In this document: piece by piece, positions 44,988 to 53,416 of the stretch
How positions within the stretch are numbered: position 1 is the stretch's first letter
How the letters are laid out: the number at the start of each line of letters is the position of its first letter
Program-made: the position numbers and the translations under genes
Assembly: GCA_963741305.1 (NCBI GenBank)
Contig: CAVUHL010000003.1
Span: forward strand, 3,844,001-3,908,000
Origin: DATMER01 sp963741305
Lineage (GTDB): Bacteria; Acidobacteriota; Thermoanaerobaculia; Multivoradales; UBA5704
Length of the DNA: 64,000 bases
Direction of reading: 5' to 3'
Notes under the pieces: generated by a model
Database searches by the model: none
Told to the model about the DNA's origin: nothing
What the model saw: only the letters and a program-made list of their open reading frames with translations

Positions 44988-45907
44988 GCCTGGCCGCCGT
45001 GGACGTCCGCCGCATCGCGCCCGCGCTGGTCCTCGATCTGGAGGACCGCTACGCCCGCGACCGCGCCGCCCGCGGCCCGCATCCGCGCCCCGTGGGGCCG
45101 GTGCGCATCTTCCTCGCCGGCAAGGTGGTCCTCGGCGTCCGCCAGGACTTCCCCGTCCCGTTCGAGCTCGTCACGACGAGGAACGCGAGCGGCTATCACG
45201 TTTTTTTCGGCGAGGACCGGCCTGCCACGGGCGGGCGGCGGCGCATGGGCCTCGCCGACGGCACTTACGTGGTGCGGGTGGAGAGCGACTTCTACCAGGC
45301 CGTGGAGCGCGAGGACGTGGTCCTGCCGATGACGACGCCCACGCTCTTCGACCTGGAGCCGGGCCCCGCCTATCCCTTCCCCACCGAGAGCACTCTCGGC
45401 CGCAGCCGGGGTCCCACCCTGCTGCGCGGCACCGTCCGCAAGCGGGACGGCCGCGGTATCGAAGGGGCCTTGGTGGAGGTGTTGACGAAGTCGAACCGCT
45501 GCCGCACCGGCGCCGACGGGCAGTGGGTGCTGGTCTTCCAGGACACCCAGCCCGCCGGCAACGTGACCGTGCGCTTCCGCTTCCCGGCCGTGGTGCCGAC
45601 GGAGGTGGACATCCCGAACGTGCCGCTGGTCCCCGGGCGCTCGAACAGCCTGCCCGAGACGGCGTTGCGCGGCCGGGTGCTGGCCGCGGGCGGCGTGCCG
45701 GCGGCCGGCGCCCGCGTGCGGGTCACGGGCGATCCGGCCGAGGCGGTCACCGCCGCCGACGGCGGCTGGACGTACGCCTTCCCACCCGATCAGACCGCGG
45801 CGCTCGTGAACGTGACCGCCGAGTTGCCCGGCAGCTCCCTGACGCAATCCGGCGTGCAGGTGAACCCCCGGAGCACGGTCGTGGTTCCGACCTTCCGCTT
45901 CCCTTAA
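44984..45907 (+). CDS. Carboxypeptidase-regulatory-like repeat protein of the eCIS
   Basis: 307 residues. An N-terminal beta-domain (VRIFLAGKVVLGVRQDFPVPFELVTTRNASGYHVFF) is followed by two carboxypeptidase-regulatory-like domains (LLRGTVRKRDGRGIEGALVEVL.KSNRCRTGADGQW and ALRGRVLAAGGVPAAGARVRVTGDPAEAVTAADGGW). These Ig-like folds commonly mediate binding. Its place after DUF4255 suggests a particle surface or cap decoration; no enzyme motif is present. Confidence 0.75.
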   Translation: MSLAAVDVRRIAPALVLDLEDRYARDRAARGPHPRPVGPVRIFLAGKVVLGVRQDFPVPFELVTTRNASGYHVFFGEDRPATGGRRRMGLADGTYVVRVESDFYQAVEREDVVLPMTTPTLFDLEPGPAYPFPTESTLGRSRGPTLLRGTVRKRDGRGIEGALVEVLTKSNRCRTGADGQWVLVFQDTQPAGNVTVRFRFPAVVPTEVDIPNVPLVPGRSNSLPETALRGRVLAAGGVPAAGARVRVTGDPAEAVTAADGGWTYAFPPDQTAALVNVTAELPGSSLTQSGVQVNPRSTVVVPTFRFP

Positions 45908-45927
45908 CCCGATGAAGGAGACTCGAC

Positions 45928-47502
45928 ATGCCTGAGTACCTCTCCCCCGGCGTCTACGTTGAGGAGGTGGCCACGGGGCCCCGGCCCATCGAGGGCGTGA
46001 GCACGAGCACGGCGGGGTTCGTGGGCCAGACCGAGCGCGGTCCGGACCTCCCCCGCCTGATCACCAGCTCTTCCGAGTTCCAGCGCTGGTACGGCGGCGT
46101 CATCGACCAGAGCTTCCTGCCGTTCGCCGCCCAGGGCTTCTTCGACAACGGCGGCAAGCGCCTGTTCGTGGCCCGGGTGACCCGCTCGAATGCCGACCCC
46201 GCCAACCTGACCGTCGGCGCTCTCCTCCTGACGGCGCTGGGCAAGGGCGCGTGGGGCAACCGCGTGTTCGTCAAGGTGGCCCAGAGCCGCTCCGGCGACC
46301 CGGCCAAGAGGTTCCGGCTCACCCTCGCCTATTACCGGACGCCGCCGCCGATTCCCCTCGTCGATCCTACCGATCCCACCAAGCTCAGGGAGGCGAACCG
46401 CCGCGAGCCCGACCTGTTGGAGGACTACGACAACCTGGGCTTCGACCCCGCCGGCCCCAACTATGTGCTGACCCGGCTGAACGGGAGCTCGCAGCTCGTC
46501 AAGGCCGACTGGGCCGCGGCGCCCGCGCTGCCGGGCAGCCTCGCCTTCAAGGAGATGGCCAACGGCGACGACGGCACCGGCGATTTCACGCAGGAGGACT
46601 ACCTCGGCGATCCGCTGGCGGCGATCGGCAAGCGCACGGGCCTGTTCGGGCTGGAGGAGATCGACCAGATCTCGCTCCTCTGTGTGCCCGACGAGGTCAA
46701 CGAGATCCTCAGCGTCACCGTCCGGAACGCGATCCGCACCGCCACGATCGGCCAGTGCGAGCGCCTGAAGGACCGCTTCGCCATCCTGCAGGTGGAGGAG
46801 GGGAAGGGCGACGTGGCCGTCATCCCGCAGCCGCCGGACACCTCCTACGCCGCCATCTACTACCCCTGGATCCACGTCTTCGACCCGCGCACGCAGGACT
46901 TCGTGCTCGTGCCGCCGAGCGGCCACGTGGCCGGCATCTACGCCCGCACCGACGTCGAGCGCGGCGTGCACAAGGCGCCGGCCAACGAGGTCGTGCGCGG
47001 CATCCTGACCCGCGACCTGGGCGGCGACCGCGGGCCGCTGGAGTTCCGCATCAGCAAGGGCGAGCACGACATCCTCAACCCGCGCGGCATCAACGTGATC
47101 CGCGACTTCCGCGCCGACCGCCGGGGCATCCGCGTCTGGGGCGCCCGCACCCTGTCGAGCGATCCGCTGTGGAAGTACGTCAACGTCCGCCGGCTCTTCC
47201 TCTTCGTCGAGGAGTCGATCGACGAGGGCACGCAGTGGGTGGTGTTCGAGCCCAACGACCCGACCACCTGGGCCAACGTCCAGCGCAGCATCACCAACTT
47301 CCTGATCCGCGTCTGGCGCGACGGCGCGCTCCTGGGGACCACCCAGGACGAGGCCTTCTTCGTCAAGTGCGACCGCACCACCATGACCCAGGACGACATC
47401 GACAACGGCCGGCTCATCTGCCTGATCGGCATCGCGCCGGTCAAGCCCGCCGAGTTCGTCATCTTCCGCATCAGCCAGAAGACGTCCGAGGCCCAGTCCT
47501 GA
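45928..47502 (+). CDS. Contractile sheath protein 1
   Basis: 524 residues of the phage-tail-sheath family. MPEYLSPGVYVEEVATGPRP is the classic opening. The C-terminal core GIRVWGARTLSSDPLWKYVNVRRLFLFVEESIDEGTQWVVFEPND followed by RLICLIGIAPVKPAEFVIFRISQ forms the handshake subdomain. It builds the outer contracting cylinder. A GAAGGAG ribosome site precedes it, and the matching tube gene follows. Confidence 0.96.
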   Translation: MPEYLSPGVYVEEVATGPRPIEGVSTSTAGFVGQTERGPDLPRLITSSSEFQRWYGGVIDQSFLPFAAQGFFDNGGKRLFVARVTRSNADPANLTVGALLLTALGKGAWGNRVFVKVAQSRSGDPAKRFRLTLAYYRTPPPIPLVDPTDPTKLREANRREPDLLEDYDNLGFDPAGPNYVLTRLNGSSQLVKADWAAAPALPGSLAFKEMANGDDGTGDFTQEDYLGDPLAAIGKRTGLFGLEEIDQISLLCVPDEVNEILSVTVRNAIRTATIGQCERLKDRFAILQVEEGKGDVAVIPQPPDTSYAAIYYPWIHVFDPRTQDFVLVPPSGHVAGIYARTDVERGVHKAPANEVVRGILTRDLGGDRGPLEFRISKGEHDILNPRGINVIRDFRADRRGIRVWGARTLSSDPLWKYVNVRRLFLFVEESIDEGTQWVVFEPNDPTTWANVQRSITNFLIRVWRDGALLGTTQDEAFFVKCDRTTMTQDDIDNGRLICLIGIAPVKPAEFVIFRISQKTSEAQS

Positions 47503-47524
47503 GCTTCGGCAAGGAGGCGAGACC

Positions 47525-47959
47525 ATGCCCACCGGCACGCGCAACGACCCCTACGCGGCGTTCAACTTCACGGTCGAGATCGAGGAGGTGACCGTCGCCG
47601 GCTTTTCCGAGGTGAGCGGCCTCACGTTCGAGACCGACGCCATCGACTACCGCAACGGCAACGAGGAGAACCGGGTGCGCAAGCTCCCCGGCCTCAAGAA
47701 GTTCACCAACATCGTGCTCTCCCGCGGCTTCACCGACAACCGCGACCTGTGGGAGTGGCGCAAGAAGGTCATGGATGGCAAGACCGAGCGCAAGTCGGGC
47801 TCGATCGTCCTCAAGAACGAGGCGGGCGAGCCGGCGCTGCGCTGGAATTTCCGCGAGGGCTGGCCCACGAAGTGGGAGGGGCCGGGCCTCAAGGCGAGCG
47901 GCAACGAGGTCGCCATCGAGAAGCTGGAGATCGCCGTCGAGGGCGTGGAGCTGGTCTAG
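47525..47959 (+). CDS. Inner tube protein 1
   Basis: 144 residues of the gp19/Hcp-like tube family. YAAFNFTVEIEEVTVAGFSEVSGLTFETDAIDYRNGNEE and GLKKFTNIVLSRGFTDNRDLWEW...KVMDG match, and GNEVAIEKLEIAVEGVELV closes the barrel. Stacked rings of it form the tube that is fired through the sheath. It stands one base from sheath 2. Confidence 0.96.
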   Translation: MPTGTRNDPYAAFNFTVEIEEVTVAGFSEVSGLTFETDAIDYRNGNEENRVRKLPGLKKFTNIVLSRGFTDNRDLWEWRKKVMDGKTERKSGSIVLKNEAGEPALRWNFREGWPTKWEGPGLKASGNEVAIEKLEIAVEGVELV

Positions 47960-47960
47960 G

Positions 47961-49559
47961 ATGCTCGCCTACCGCACCCCCGGCGTCTACCTCGAGCGGC
48001 CCGCGAGCCGGCCGGCCCTCGGCCTGCCGCGCACGGACGTGGCCGGCTTCGTGGGCGTCGCCCGGCGCGGCCCGCTCCACCGCCCCGTGCGCCTGGAGAG
48101 CCGCAACGAGATGCTCGCCACCTTCGGCGGCCCCACCGCGCAGGGCTACCTCGCCTGCGCGGTCGAGGGTTTCTTCGCCAACGGCGGCCAGACCTGCTGG
48201 GTGGTGCGCGCGGCTGATCCCGAGAAGGCCCGGCCCGCAAGCGTCGAGATCGCGGACGACGCCGGCTTGCCGGCCCTGCTCCTGACCGCCTCCAGCCCCG
48301 GCGTCTGGGGACGGAAGCTCACCGCCACCGTGCTCCGCGCCGGCCGCGGCCGGTTCACCCTGCTGCTGCGGCTGGGCGACGGACCGCCGGAGCTCTGGCG
48401 CGACCTGCCCCTATCCGGCCTCGAGGCCTTGAGCGCGTTGAACGCGGGCTCACGCCTGGTCGCGGCGAGCCTGCCGGCGGGTGCGTCCGGCGCGCCGCCG
48501 CGGGCCGGACGCACCCGCCTGGCCGGGGGCGCCGACGGCCTCACCACCCTGCGCCCGGAGCACCTGATCGAGGGGCTCGCCGCTCTCGAAGCCGTGGACG
48601 AGGTCGCCATCGTCGCCCTGCCGGACGCCATGCCCGTGCCGCGCGTGCAACCCCGCGCGAAACGCCAGCCTCCGTGCTGCGACGTGCCGTGCGATGGCCC
48701 CGCGCAGGCCGAGGAGCCGGAGGAGTCCCTGGAATTCCCTCCCGCTCTGGACGAGGCGGGCATCTCCCGGCTGCAGAACGCCTTGATCGCCCACTGCGAG
48801 AGGCTGCGCGACCGGGTGGCGGTCCTGGACGTCCCTCCCTCTGCCGTGACCCCGCGCGACGCCCTGGCCTGGCGCCAGGACCTGGACAGCTCCTACGCCG
48901 CCCTCTACTACCCCTGGCTGCGCGTGCCCGACCCGCTGGAGCTCGAGGGCCTGCTGCGCGCCGTGCCGCCGAGCGGCCACGTGGCCGGGATCTGGGCGCG
49001 GAGCGACCGCCGGGCCGGCGTGCACAAGCCGCCGGCCAACGAGGCCCTGGAGGGAGTCGAGGACGTGCTCTTCCGCCTCGGCGACGAGGACCACGGCGAC
49101 TTGAACTACGCGGGCGTCAACGCAATCCGCCCCTACGACGGCCGCGGTATCCGGGTGGCCGGCGCGCGCACCGTGAGCAGCGATCCGCTCCTGCGCTACG
49201 TCAACGTCCGCCGCCTTCTCCTGATGATCGCCGAGGCCGTGGACGAGGGCACGCAATGGACGGTCTTCGAGCCCCACGACCTGCGCCTGCGGCGGGAGAT
49301 CGACCGCGTGGTGCGGAGCTTCCTCGACGGCCTGTTCCGGCGCGGCGTGCTCGACGGCGCCAAGGCCGAGGAGGCCTACTCCGTGCGCTGCGACGAGACC
49401 ACCAATCCGCCCGCGGAGGCCGAGGCCGGCCGCCTGATCTGCCAGATCGGGGTACAGCCGCCGTGGCCGGCGGAGTTCGTCATCGTGCGCCTGGCCAAGA
49501 GCGTGAGCGGCGTGGAGCTGCTGGAAACCCAGGACGGAAGGGAGGCGGGCCGTGGCTGA
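47961..49559 (+). CDS. Contractile sheath protein 2
   Basis: 532 residues. It opens MLAYRTPGVYLERP and ends with the conserved GIRVAGARTVSSDPLLRYVNVRRLLLMIAEAVDEGTQWTVFEPHD and AEFVIVRLAKS core. A specific insertion around residues 230-260 includes a Cys pair (PCCDVPCDGP). Afp and PVC carry several sheath variants that build distinct layers. One copy may form the base ring. Confidence 0.94.
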   Translation: MLAYRTPGVYLERPASRPALGLPRTDVAGFVGVARRGPLHRPVRLESRNEMLATFGGPTAQGYLACAVEGFFANGGQTCWVVRAADPEKARPASVEIADDAGLPALLLTASSPGVWGRKLTATVLRAGRGRFTLLLRLGDGPPELWRDLPLSGLEALSALNAGSRLVAASLPAGASGAPPRAGRTRLAGGADGLTTLRPEHLIEGLAALEAVDEVAIVALPDAMPVPRVQPRAKRQPPCCDVPCDGPAQAEEPEESLEFPPALDEAGISRLQNALIAHCERLRDRVAVLDVPPSAVTPRDALAWRQDLDSSYAALYYPWLRVPDPLELEGLLRAVPPSGHVAGIWARSDRRAGVHKPPANEALEGVEDVLFRLGDEDHGDLNYAGVNAIRPYDGRGIRVAGARTVSSDPLLRYVNVRRLLLMIAEAVDEGTQWTVFEPHDLRLRREIDRVVRSFLDGLFRRGVLDGAKAEEAYSVRCDETTNPPAEAEAGRLICQIGVQPPWPAEFVIVRLAKSVSGVELLETQDGREAGRG

Positions 49560-49992
49560 GACGGGCAGCCGCACCGACCCCTTCCTCGCCTTCCGCTTCG
49601 AGGTGAGGCTCGACGACCTGGCCGTGGGCGGCTTCAGCGAGTGCTCGGGCCTGGCGCTGGAGACCGAGGTCCAGGACTACGCGGAGGGTGGCCTGAACGG
49701 CACGCTCCACCGCTTCCCGGGCCGCACGCGCCAGGTCAACCTGGTGCTCAAGCGCGGCATCGTCGACCGCGTGCTGTGGGACTGGTACTACCGCCTGACC
49801 CAGGGGACGGTGGAGCTGCGCAACGGCTCGGTCGCGGTGCTCGACCCGTCGGGCGGCGAGGTGGTGGCGGAGTGGCAGTTCCGCGGCGCCTTCCCCTGCA
49901 AGTGGCAGGGGCCGGACTTGAACGCCGCCCAGAGCAACGTTGCCGTGGAGACGCTCGAGATCTGCCATCAGGGGTTGGAGCTCGCTCCTTAG
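49552..49992 (+). CDS. Inner tube protein 2
   Basis: 146 residues from a GTG inside the sheath 2 end. PFLAFRFEVRLDDLAVGGFSECSGLALETEVQDYAEGG and LKRGIVDRVLWDWYYRLTQGTVELRNGSV follow the gp19-like fold, but it is clearly diverged from tube 1. In Afp/PVC a second tube protein (Afp5-like) forms the ring connecting tube to spike; the same is likely here. Confidence 0.93.
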   Translation: MAETGSRTDPFLAFRFEVRLDDLAVGGFSECSGLALETEVQDYAEGGLNGTLHRFPGRTRQVNLVLKRGIVDRVLWDWYYRLTQGTVELRNGSVAVLDPSGGEVVAEWQFRGAFPCKWQGPDLNAAQSNVAVETLEICHQGLELAP

Positions 49993-50002
49993 GAGGCAAA
50001 GG

Positions 50003-50200
50003 ATGCCCGTGCACGTTGAAGAGATGACCAGCGAGGTGGCGGTGCTCGACGGCGACCTTCCCCTGTCGGAGCGGCAGATCGAGAAGCTCGCGGCGCTGGT
50101 GCTGCGGCGCCTCGAAGAGAAGAAGCGGTCGGAGCGGCAGGTGCGGGAGGCCACGGCGCTGCGCCGGCAGGCCCGGCCGCCCCTCCCGGTGGCGGATTGA
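50003..50200 (+). CDS. DUF5908 small eCIS protein (Afp6/Pvc6-like)
   Basis: 65 residues: MPVHVEEMTSEVAVLDGD, then the helical LSERQIEKLAALVLRRLEEKKRSE. Length, position and pattern are those of DUF5908, which sits between the tube and LysM genes in many eCIS. The start at 50003 has an AGGAGG site before it. Its structural role is not settled. Confidence 0.8.
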   Translation: MPVHVEEMTSEVAVLDGDLPLSERQIEKLAALVLRRLEEKKRSERQVREATALRRQARPPLPVAD

Positions 50201-50203
50201 GCC

Positions 50204-50905
50204 ATGTCCCTGGTCAAGGCCGTCATCGAGGTGTTGGACAAGGACGCGGTGGACGAGTCCCGCGGGCTGCCGCGGCGCATCGAGGTCCAGTTCAACCCGG
50301 CCGAGTACACGCTCGCCAAAGGCGCCCAGATCGCCGAGATCAACATCCCGGGGATCGACTCCCCCATCCTCCAGTTCATCCGCGGCCAGAACGAGAAGCT
50401 GACCCTCGACCTGTTCTACGACACCACCTCCCAGGGCATGGGCGAATCGGCCGAGGACGTGAGGCAGCGCACCCGCTCGATCTACCAACTGGTCAAGATC
50501 CAGCCCAAGACCCATGCCCCGCCACGCATCCGCTTCACCTGGGGCCAGGGGCTCTCCTTCGATGCGATCGTCGAGAGCGTGCAGCAGAAGTTCACGCTGT
50601 TCAATCCCAACGGCGTGCCGCTGCGCGCCACGCTCTCGGTGAGCTTCCGCGAGTACAAGACCCTGGAGGATCAGCTCGCCGAGCTCAACCTCCAATCGTC
50701 GGACCACACCAAGCGCCGGGTGGTGAAGCGGGGGGACACCCTGACCCGCATCGCCGCCCAGGAGTACGACGACCCGCGGGAGTGGCGCCGCATCGCCGAG
50801 GCCAATCCGGAGACGGCCGCCGACCCGCGCCGGCTCGAGCCCGGCACCGCCCTCGTCATCCCGCCTCTCGACCTGCCCGGCGGCCCCGCGGGGAGGCGGC
50901 CATGA
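50204..50905 (+). CDS. LysM tube-connector protein (Afp7/Pvc7-like)
   Basis: 233 residues. The first 165 form a tube-like fold (IEVQFNPAEYTLAKGAQIAEINIPGIDSPILQFIRGQNEKLTLDLFYD). The last 60 form a LysM domain (RRVVKRGDTLTRIAAQEYDDPREWRRIAEANPE ... LEPGTALVIPPL). In known particles this protein joins the tube to the hub, and the LysM locks onto the baseplate. Overlaps the hub gene by 4 bases. Confidence 0.94.
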   Translation: MSLVKAVIEVLDKDAVDESRGLPRRIEVQFNPAEYTLAKGAQIAEINIPGIDSPILQFIRGQNEKLTLDLFYDTTSQGMGESAEDVRQRTRSIYQLVKIQPKTHAPPRIRFTWGQGLSFDAIVESVQQKFTLFNPNGVPLRATLSVSFREYKTLEDQLAELNLQSSDHTKRRVVKRGDTLTRIAAQEYDDPREWRRIAEANPETAADPRRLEPGTALVIPPLDLPGGPAGRRP

Positions 50906-52023
50906 TCGCGGAAAAGACCGCGGTCCCCATCTACGAAGGGCAGGACTTCTACGTCCCCTCCTTCGAGGTCAAGCTCCAGGGCCGGCCTCCGGGGAAGGAC
51001 GTGGTGCACGACATCCTCCAGGTCACCTACAAGGACAACATGGAGGAGCTCGACAGCTTCGAGATCACGATCAACAACTGGGACGCCGGCAAGCTCGCCT
51101 TCAAGTACAGCGACAGCGACCTGTTCGATCCGGGCAAGGCCGTGGAGCTGTGGATGGGCTACTACGGCCGCGATCGGCTGCGCCGGATGATCACCGGCGA
51201 GATCACTTCCCTGCGGCCGACCTTCCCGGCGGATGGCCCGCCGACGCTCGCGATCAGCGGCCTCAACCTCCTCCACCGCCTGCGCAGGGAGCAGGAGTCG
51301 CACGCCTATGTGGACATGAAGGACAGCGCGATCGCCCGGCAGATCGCCGACCGGCTCGGCCTCGATCCGCCGCGCACCAACTCCAGGGCCGAGGCCGACG
51401 AGGAACAGCACACATACCTGTTCCAGAACAACCAGTACGACATCCTGTTCCTCTGGCAGCGCGCCCGGAGCCTGGGCTACGACCTCTTCGTCGAGGAGGA
51501 CCAGGGCGGCAGCAGCTTCTACTTCGGGCCCTCGACCGACGTGCGCAGGGTCACCTACGAGCTCACCTACGGCCGGTCCCTGATCCAGTTCCAGCCCACC
51601 CTGACCACCGCCAACCAGGTGAGCGAGGTCAGGGTGGTGGGCTGGGACGCCGAGAGGAAGCAAAGGATCGAGGCCACCGCGAACCGCAGCGACATCGCGG
51701 TCCGCGGGGTCGGCGAGCGCGGCGGCCAGGCGGCGATCGAGCAGTCGTTCAGCCAGCGCCGGGAGGTCATCGCCGACTGTCCCGTCCTGTCCGAGCAGGA
51801 GGCCCGCACCCTCGCGCGGGAGACCCTGTCCCGGATCGCCAAGGACATGGTCAGGGGCAGCGGCTCGACCGTCGGCCTCCCCGACCTGCGGGCCGGCACG
51901 GTGATCAAGATCGGCGGCCTGGGCAACCGGTTCAACGGCCGCTACTTCGTCACGTCCACCACCCACACCCTGGGCGACGGCGGCTACACCACGCAGTTCG
52001 AATGCCGCCGGGAGGAGGTCTGA
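50902..52023 (+). CDS. gp27-like baseplate hub protein
   Basis: 373 residues. FEVKLQGRPPGKDVVHDILQVTYKDNMEELDSFEITINNWD and the middle LFQNNQYDILFLWQRARSLGYDLFVEED match phage late-control D / gp27 hub proteins. In Afp8/Pvc8 this part is fused to the spike; here it is a separate gene, with the spike following. It forms the trimeric hub under the tube. Confidence 0.92.
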   Translation: MIAEKTAVPIYEGQDFYVPSFEVKLQGRPPGKDVVHDILQVTYKDNMEELDSFEITINNWDAGKLAFKYSDSDLFDPGKAVELWMGYYGRDRLRRMITGEITSLRPTFPADGPPTLAISGLNLLHRLRREQESHAYVDMKDSAIARQIADRLGLDPPRTNSRAEADEEQHTYLFQNNQYDILFLWQRARSLGYDLFVEEDQGGSSFYFGPSTDVRRVTYELTYGRSLIQFQPTLTTANQVSEVRVVGWDAERKQRIEATANRSDIAVRGVGERGGQAAIEQSFSQRREVIADCPVLSEQEARTLARETLSRIAKDMVRGSGSTVGLPDLRAGTVIKIGGLGNRFNGRYFVTSTTHTLGDGGYTTQFECRREEV

Positions 52024-52028
52024 GCCCC

Positions 52029-52604
52029 ATGCAGAACGGCGGCGTCCTGATTGGCATCGTCAGCGACCTCGACGATCCCGAGCGCCTGGGGCGGGTCAAG
52101 GTGCGCTACCCCACGCTCGGCGACCAGGAGAGCGACTGGGCGCGCCTGGTCGCGGCCGGCGCCGGCAAGGACCGCGGCTTCTTCTCCCGGCCCGAGGTGG
52201 GCGACGAGGTGCTGGTGGCCTTCGAGCTCGGCGATCCGCGCCGCCCCTGCGTGCTGGGCGGCATGTGGAGCAGGACCGACCCGCCGCCGAGCGGCGGCGG
52301 CAATGCCGAGGACAACAACTGGCGCTTCATCCGCTCGCGCAGCGGCCACGTGATCAAGCTCGACGACACCCAGGGCGCCGAGCTCATCGAGATCGTCGAC
52401 AAGGACGGACGGCGCCAAGTGCTCCTGGACTCCGCCAACAAGAAGATCCAGGTGATCTGCGACGACGGCGACGTCGAGGTCACCTCCGGCTCGGGCACGG
52501 TCAAGGTGGAGGCCGTGACCGTCGTAATCAAGGCCTCCGCGAACCTGACGATCGAAGCCGGCGCGGCCCTGAAGCTCAAGGGCGCCACCGTGGACATCAA
52601 TTAG
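52029..52604 (+). CDS. gp5-like spike protein
   Basis: 191 residues. An OB-fold (VLIGIVSDLDDPERLGRVKVRYPTLGDQESDWARLV) is followed by GDEVLVAFELGDPRRPCVLGGMWS. The tail is a beta-helix-like repeat (VEVTSGSGTVKVEAVTVVIKASANLTIEAGAALKLKGATVDIN). This is the gp5/VgrG-type spike shaft, short and without a lysozyme domain. It would sit on the gp27-like hub and carry the PAAR tip. Confidence 0.93.
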   Translation: MQNGGVLIGIVSDLDDPERLGRVKVRYPTLGDQESDWARLVAAGAGKDRGFFSRPEVGDEVLVAFELGDPRRPCVLGGMWSRTDPPPSGGGNAEDNNWRFIRSRSGHVIKLDDTQGAELIEIVDKDGRRQVLLDSANKKIQVICDDGDVEVTSGSGTVKVEAVTVVIKASANLTIEAGAALKLKGATVDIN

Positions 52605-52614
52605 GAGATGGACG

Positions 52615-53004
52615 ATGGGCATGCCAGCCGCCAAGCAAGGAGACCGGATCACGGGGACGGACGTCCACATGATCCAGCCGCCCGGGACGTCGCCGCCAGT
52701 GCCGGTGCCGCACCCGTTCAGCGGCGTCCTCAACGGCGGGCTGTCGAGCGACGTGAAGATCGAGTCGCGGGCGGCCGCGGTCGTGGGGAGCACGGCGACC
52801 AACACACCGCCCCACATCCCCCAGGGCGGGAGCTTCGTCAATCCGCCGAAGAACCAGGGGCGGATCGTCAAGGGCAGCGCAACCGTACGGATCAACGGCA
52901 AGCCCGCGGCGCGCTCCGGCGACACCGCCCTGACCTGCAACGACCCGGTCGACCTGCCAGTCGGCACGGTGGTGGCCGCGGGCGTGGTGAGGATCGGAGG
53001 CTGA
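52615..53004 (+). CDS. PAAR-like spike tip
   Basis: 129 residues. GMPAAKQGDRITGTDVHMIQPP, AAVVGSTATN and GSATVRINGKPAARSGDTALTCNDP are PAAR-type repeats whose histidines and cysteine can bind the apical metal. It tops the spike shaft. There is no C-terminal effector extension, so any effector must be carried separately. Confidence 0.92.
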   Translation: MGMPAAKQGDRITGTDVHMIQPPGTSPPVPVPHPFSGVLNGGLSSDVKIESRAAAVVGSTATNTPPHIPQGGSFVNPPKNQGRIVKGSATVRINGKPAARSGDTALTCNDPVDLPVGTVVAAGVVRIGG

Positions 53005-53006
53005 CC

Positions 53007-53405
53007 ATGGAGCGCGACCTCATCGGACGCGGTTGGCCCTTCCCCGTGCGGTCCACCGAGCGCGGGCGGCTCACCCTCCTCGGCGGCGAGGAGAAGATCC
53101 GCCAGAGCCTCTGGCTCATCCTCTCGACCGCGGCCGGCGAGCGCGAGATGCGCCCCGCCTTCGGCTGCGGCATCCACGACCTGGTGTTCGAGGCCAACAC
53201 CGCGGCCCTGCGCGGCATGGTCCGCGACAAGGTGCGCGAGGCCCTGACCCGCTGGGAGCCGCGCATCGACCTCGTGGACGTGCGGGTCGAGACGCCCGCC
53301 GAGGCGCGCAACTACCTGCTCATCTCCATCGACTACCGCGTGCGCGCCAACAACTCGCTGTTCAACCTGGTCTACCCCTTCTTCCTCGACGAAGGGGCGG
53401 CCTGA
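53007..53405 (+). CDS. gp25-like baseplate wedge protein
   Basis: 132 residues of the GPW/gp25 family: GWPFPVRSTERGRLTLLGGEEKIRQSLWLILSTAAGEREMRPAFGCGIHDLVFE with the EPR-like TRWEPRIDL motif. It starts the sheath on the baseplate. The gene order PAAR, gp25, J, I follows standard contractile-tail loci. Confidence 0.94.
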   Translation: MERDLIGRGWPFPVRSTERGRLTLLGGEEKIRQSLWLILSTAAGEREMRPAFGCGIHDLVFEANTAALRGMVRDKVREALTRWEPRIDLVDVRVETPAEARNYLLISIDYRVRANNSLFNLVYPFFLDEGAA

Positions 53406-53416
53406 GGAGGCGATCG

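Noticed and set aside
46251..47591. 446-residue frame overlapping sheath 1
   Set aside because: Arg/Pro/His-rich composition without family features, in another frame of a clearly conserved sheath gene.
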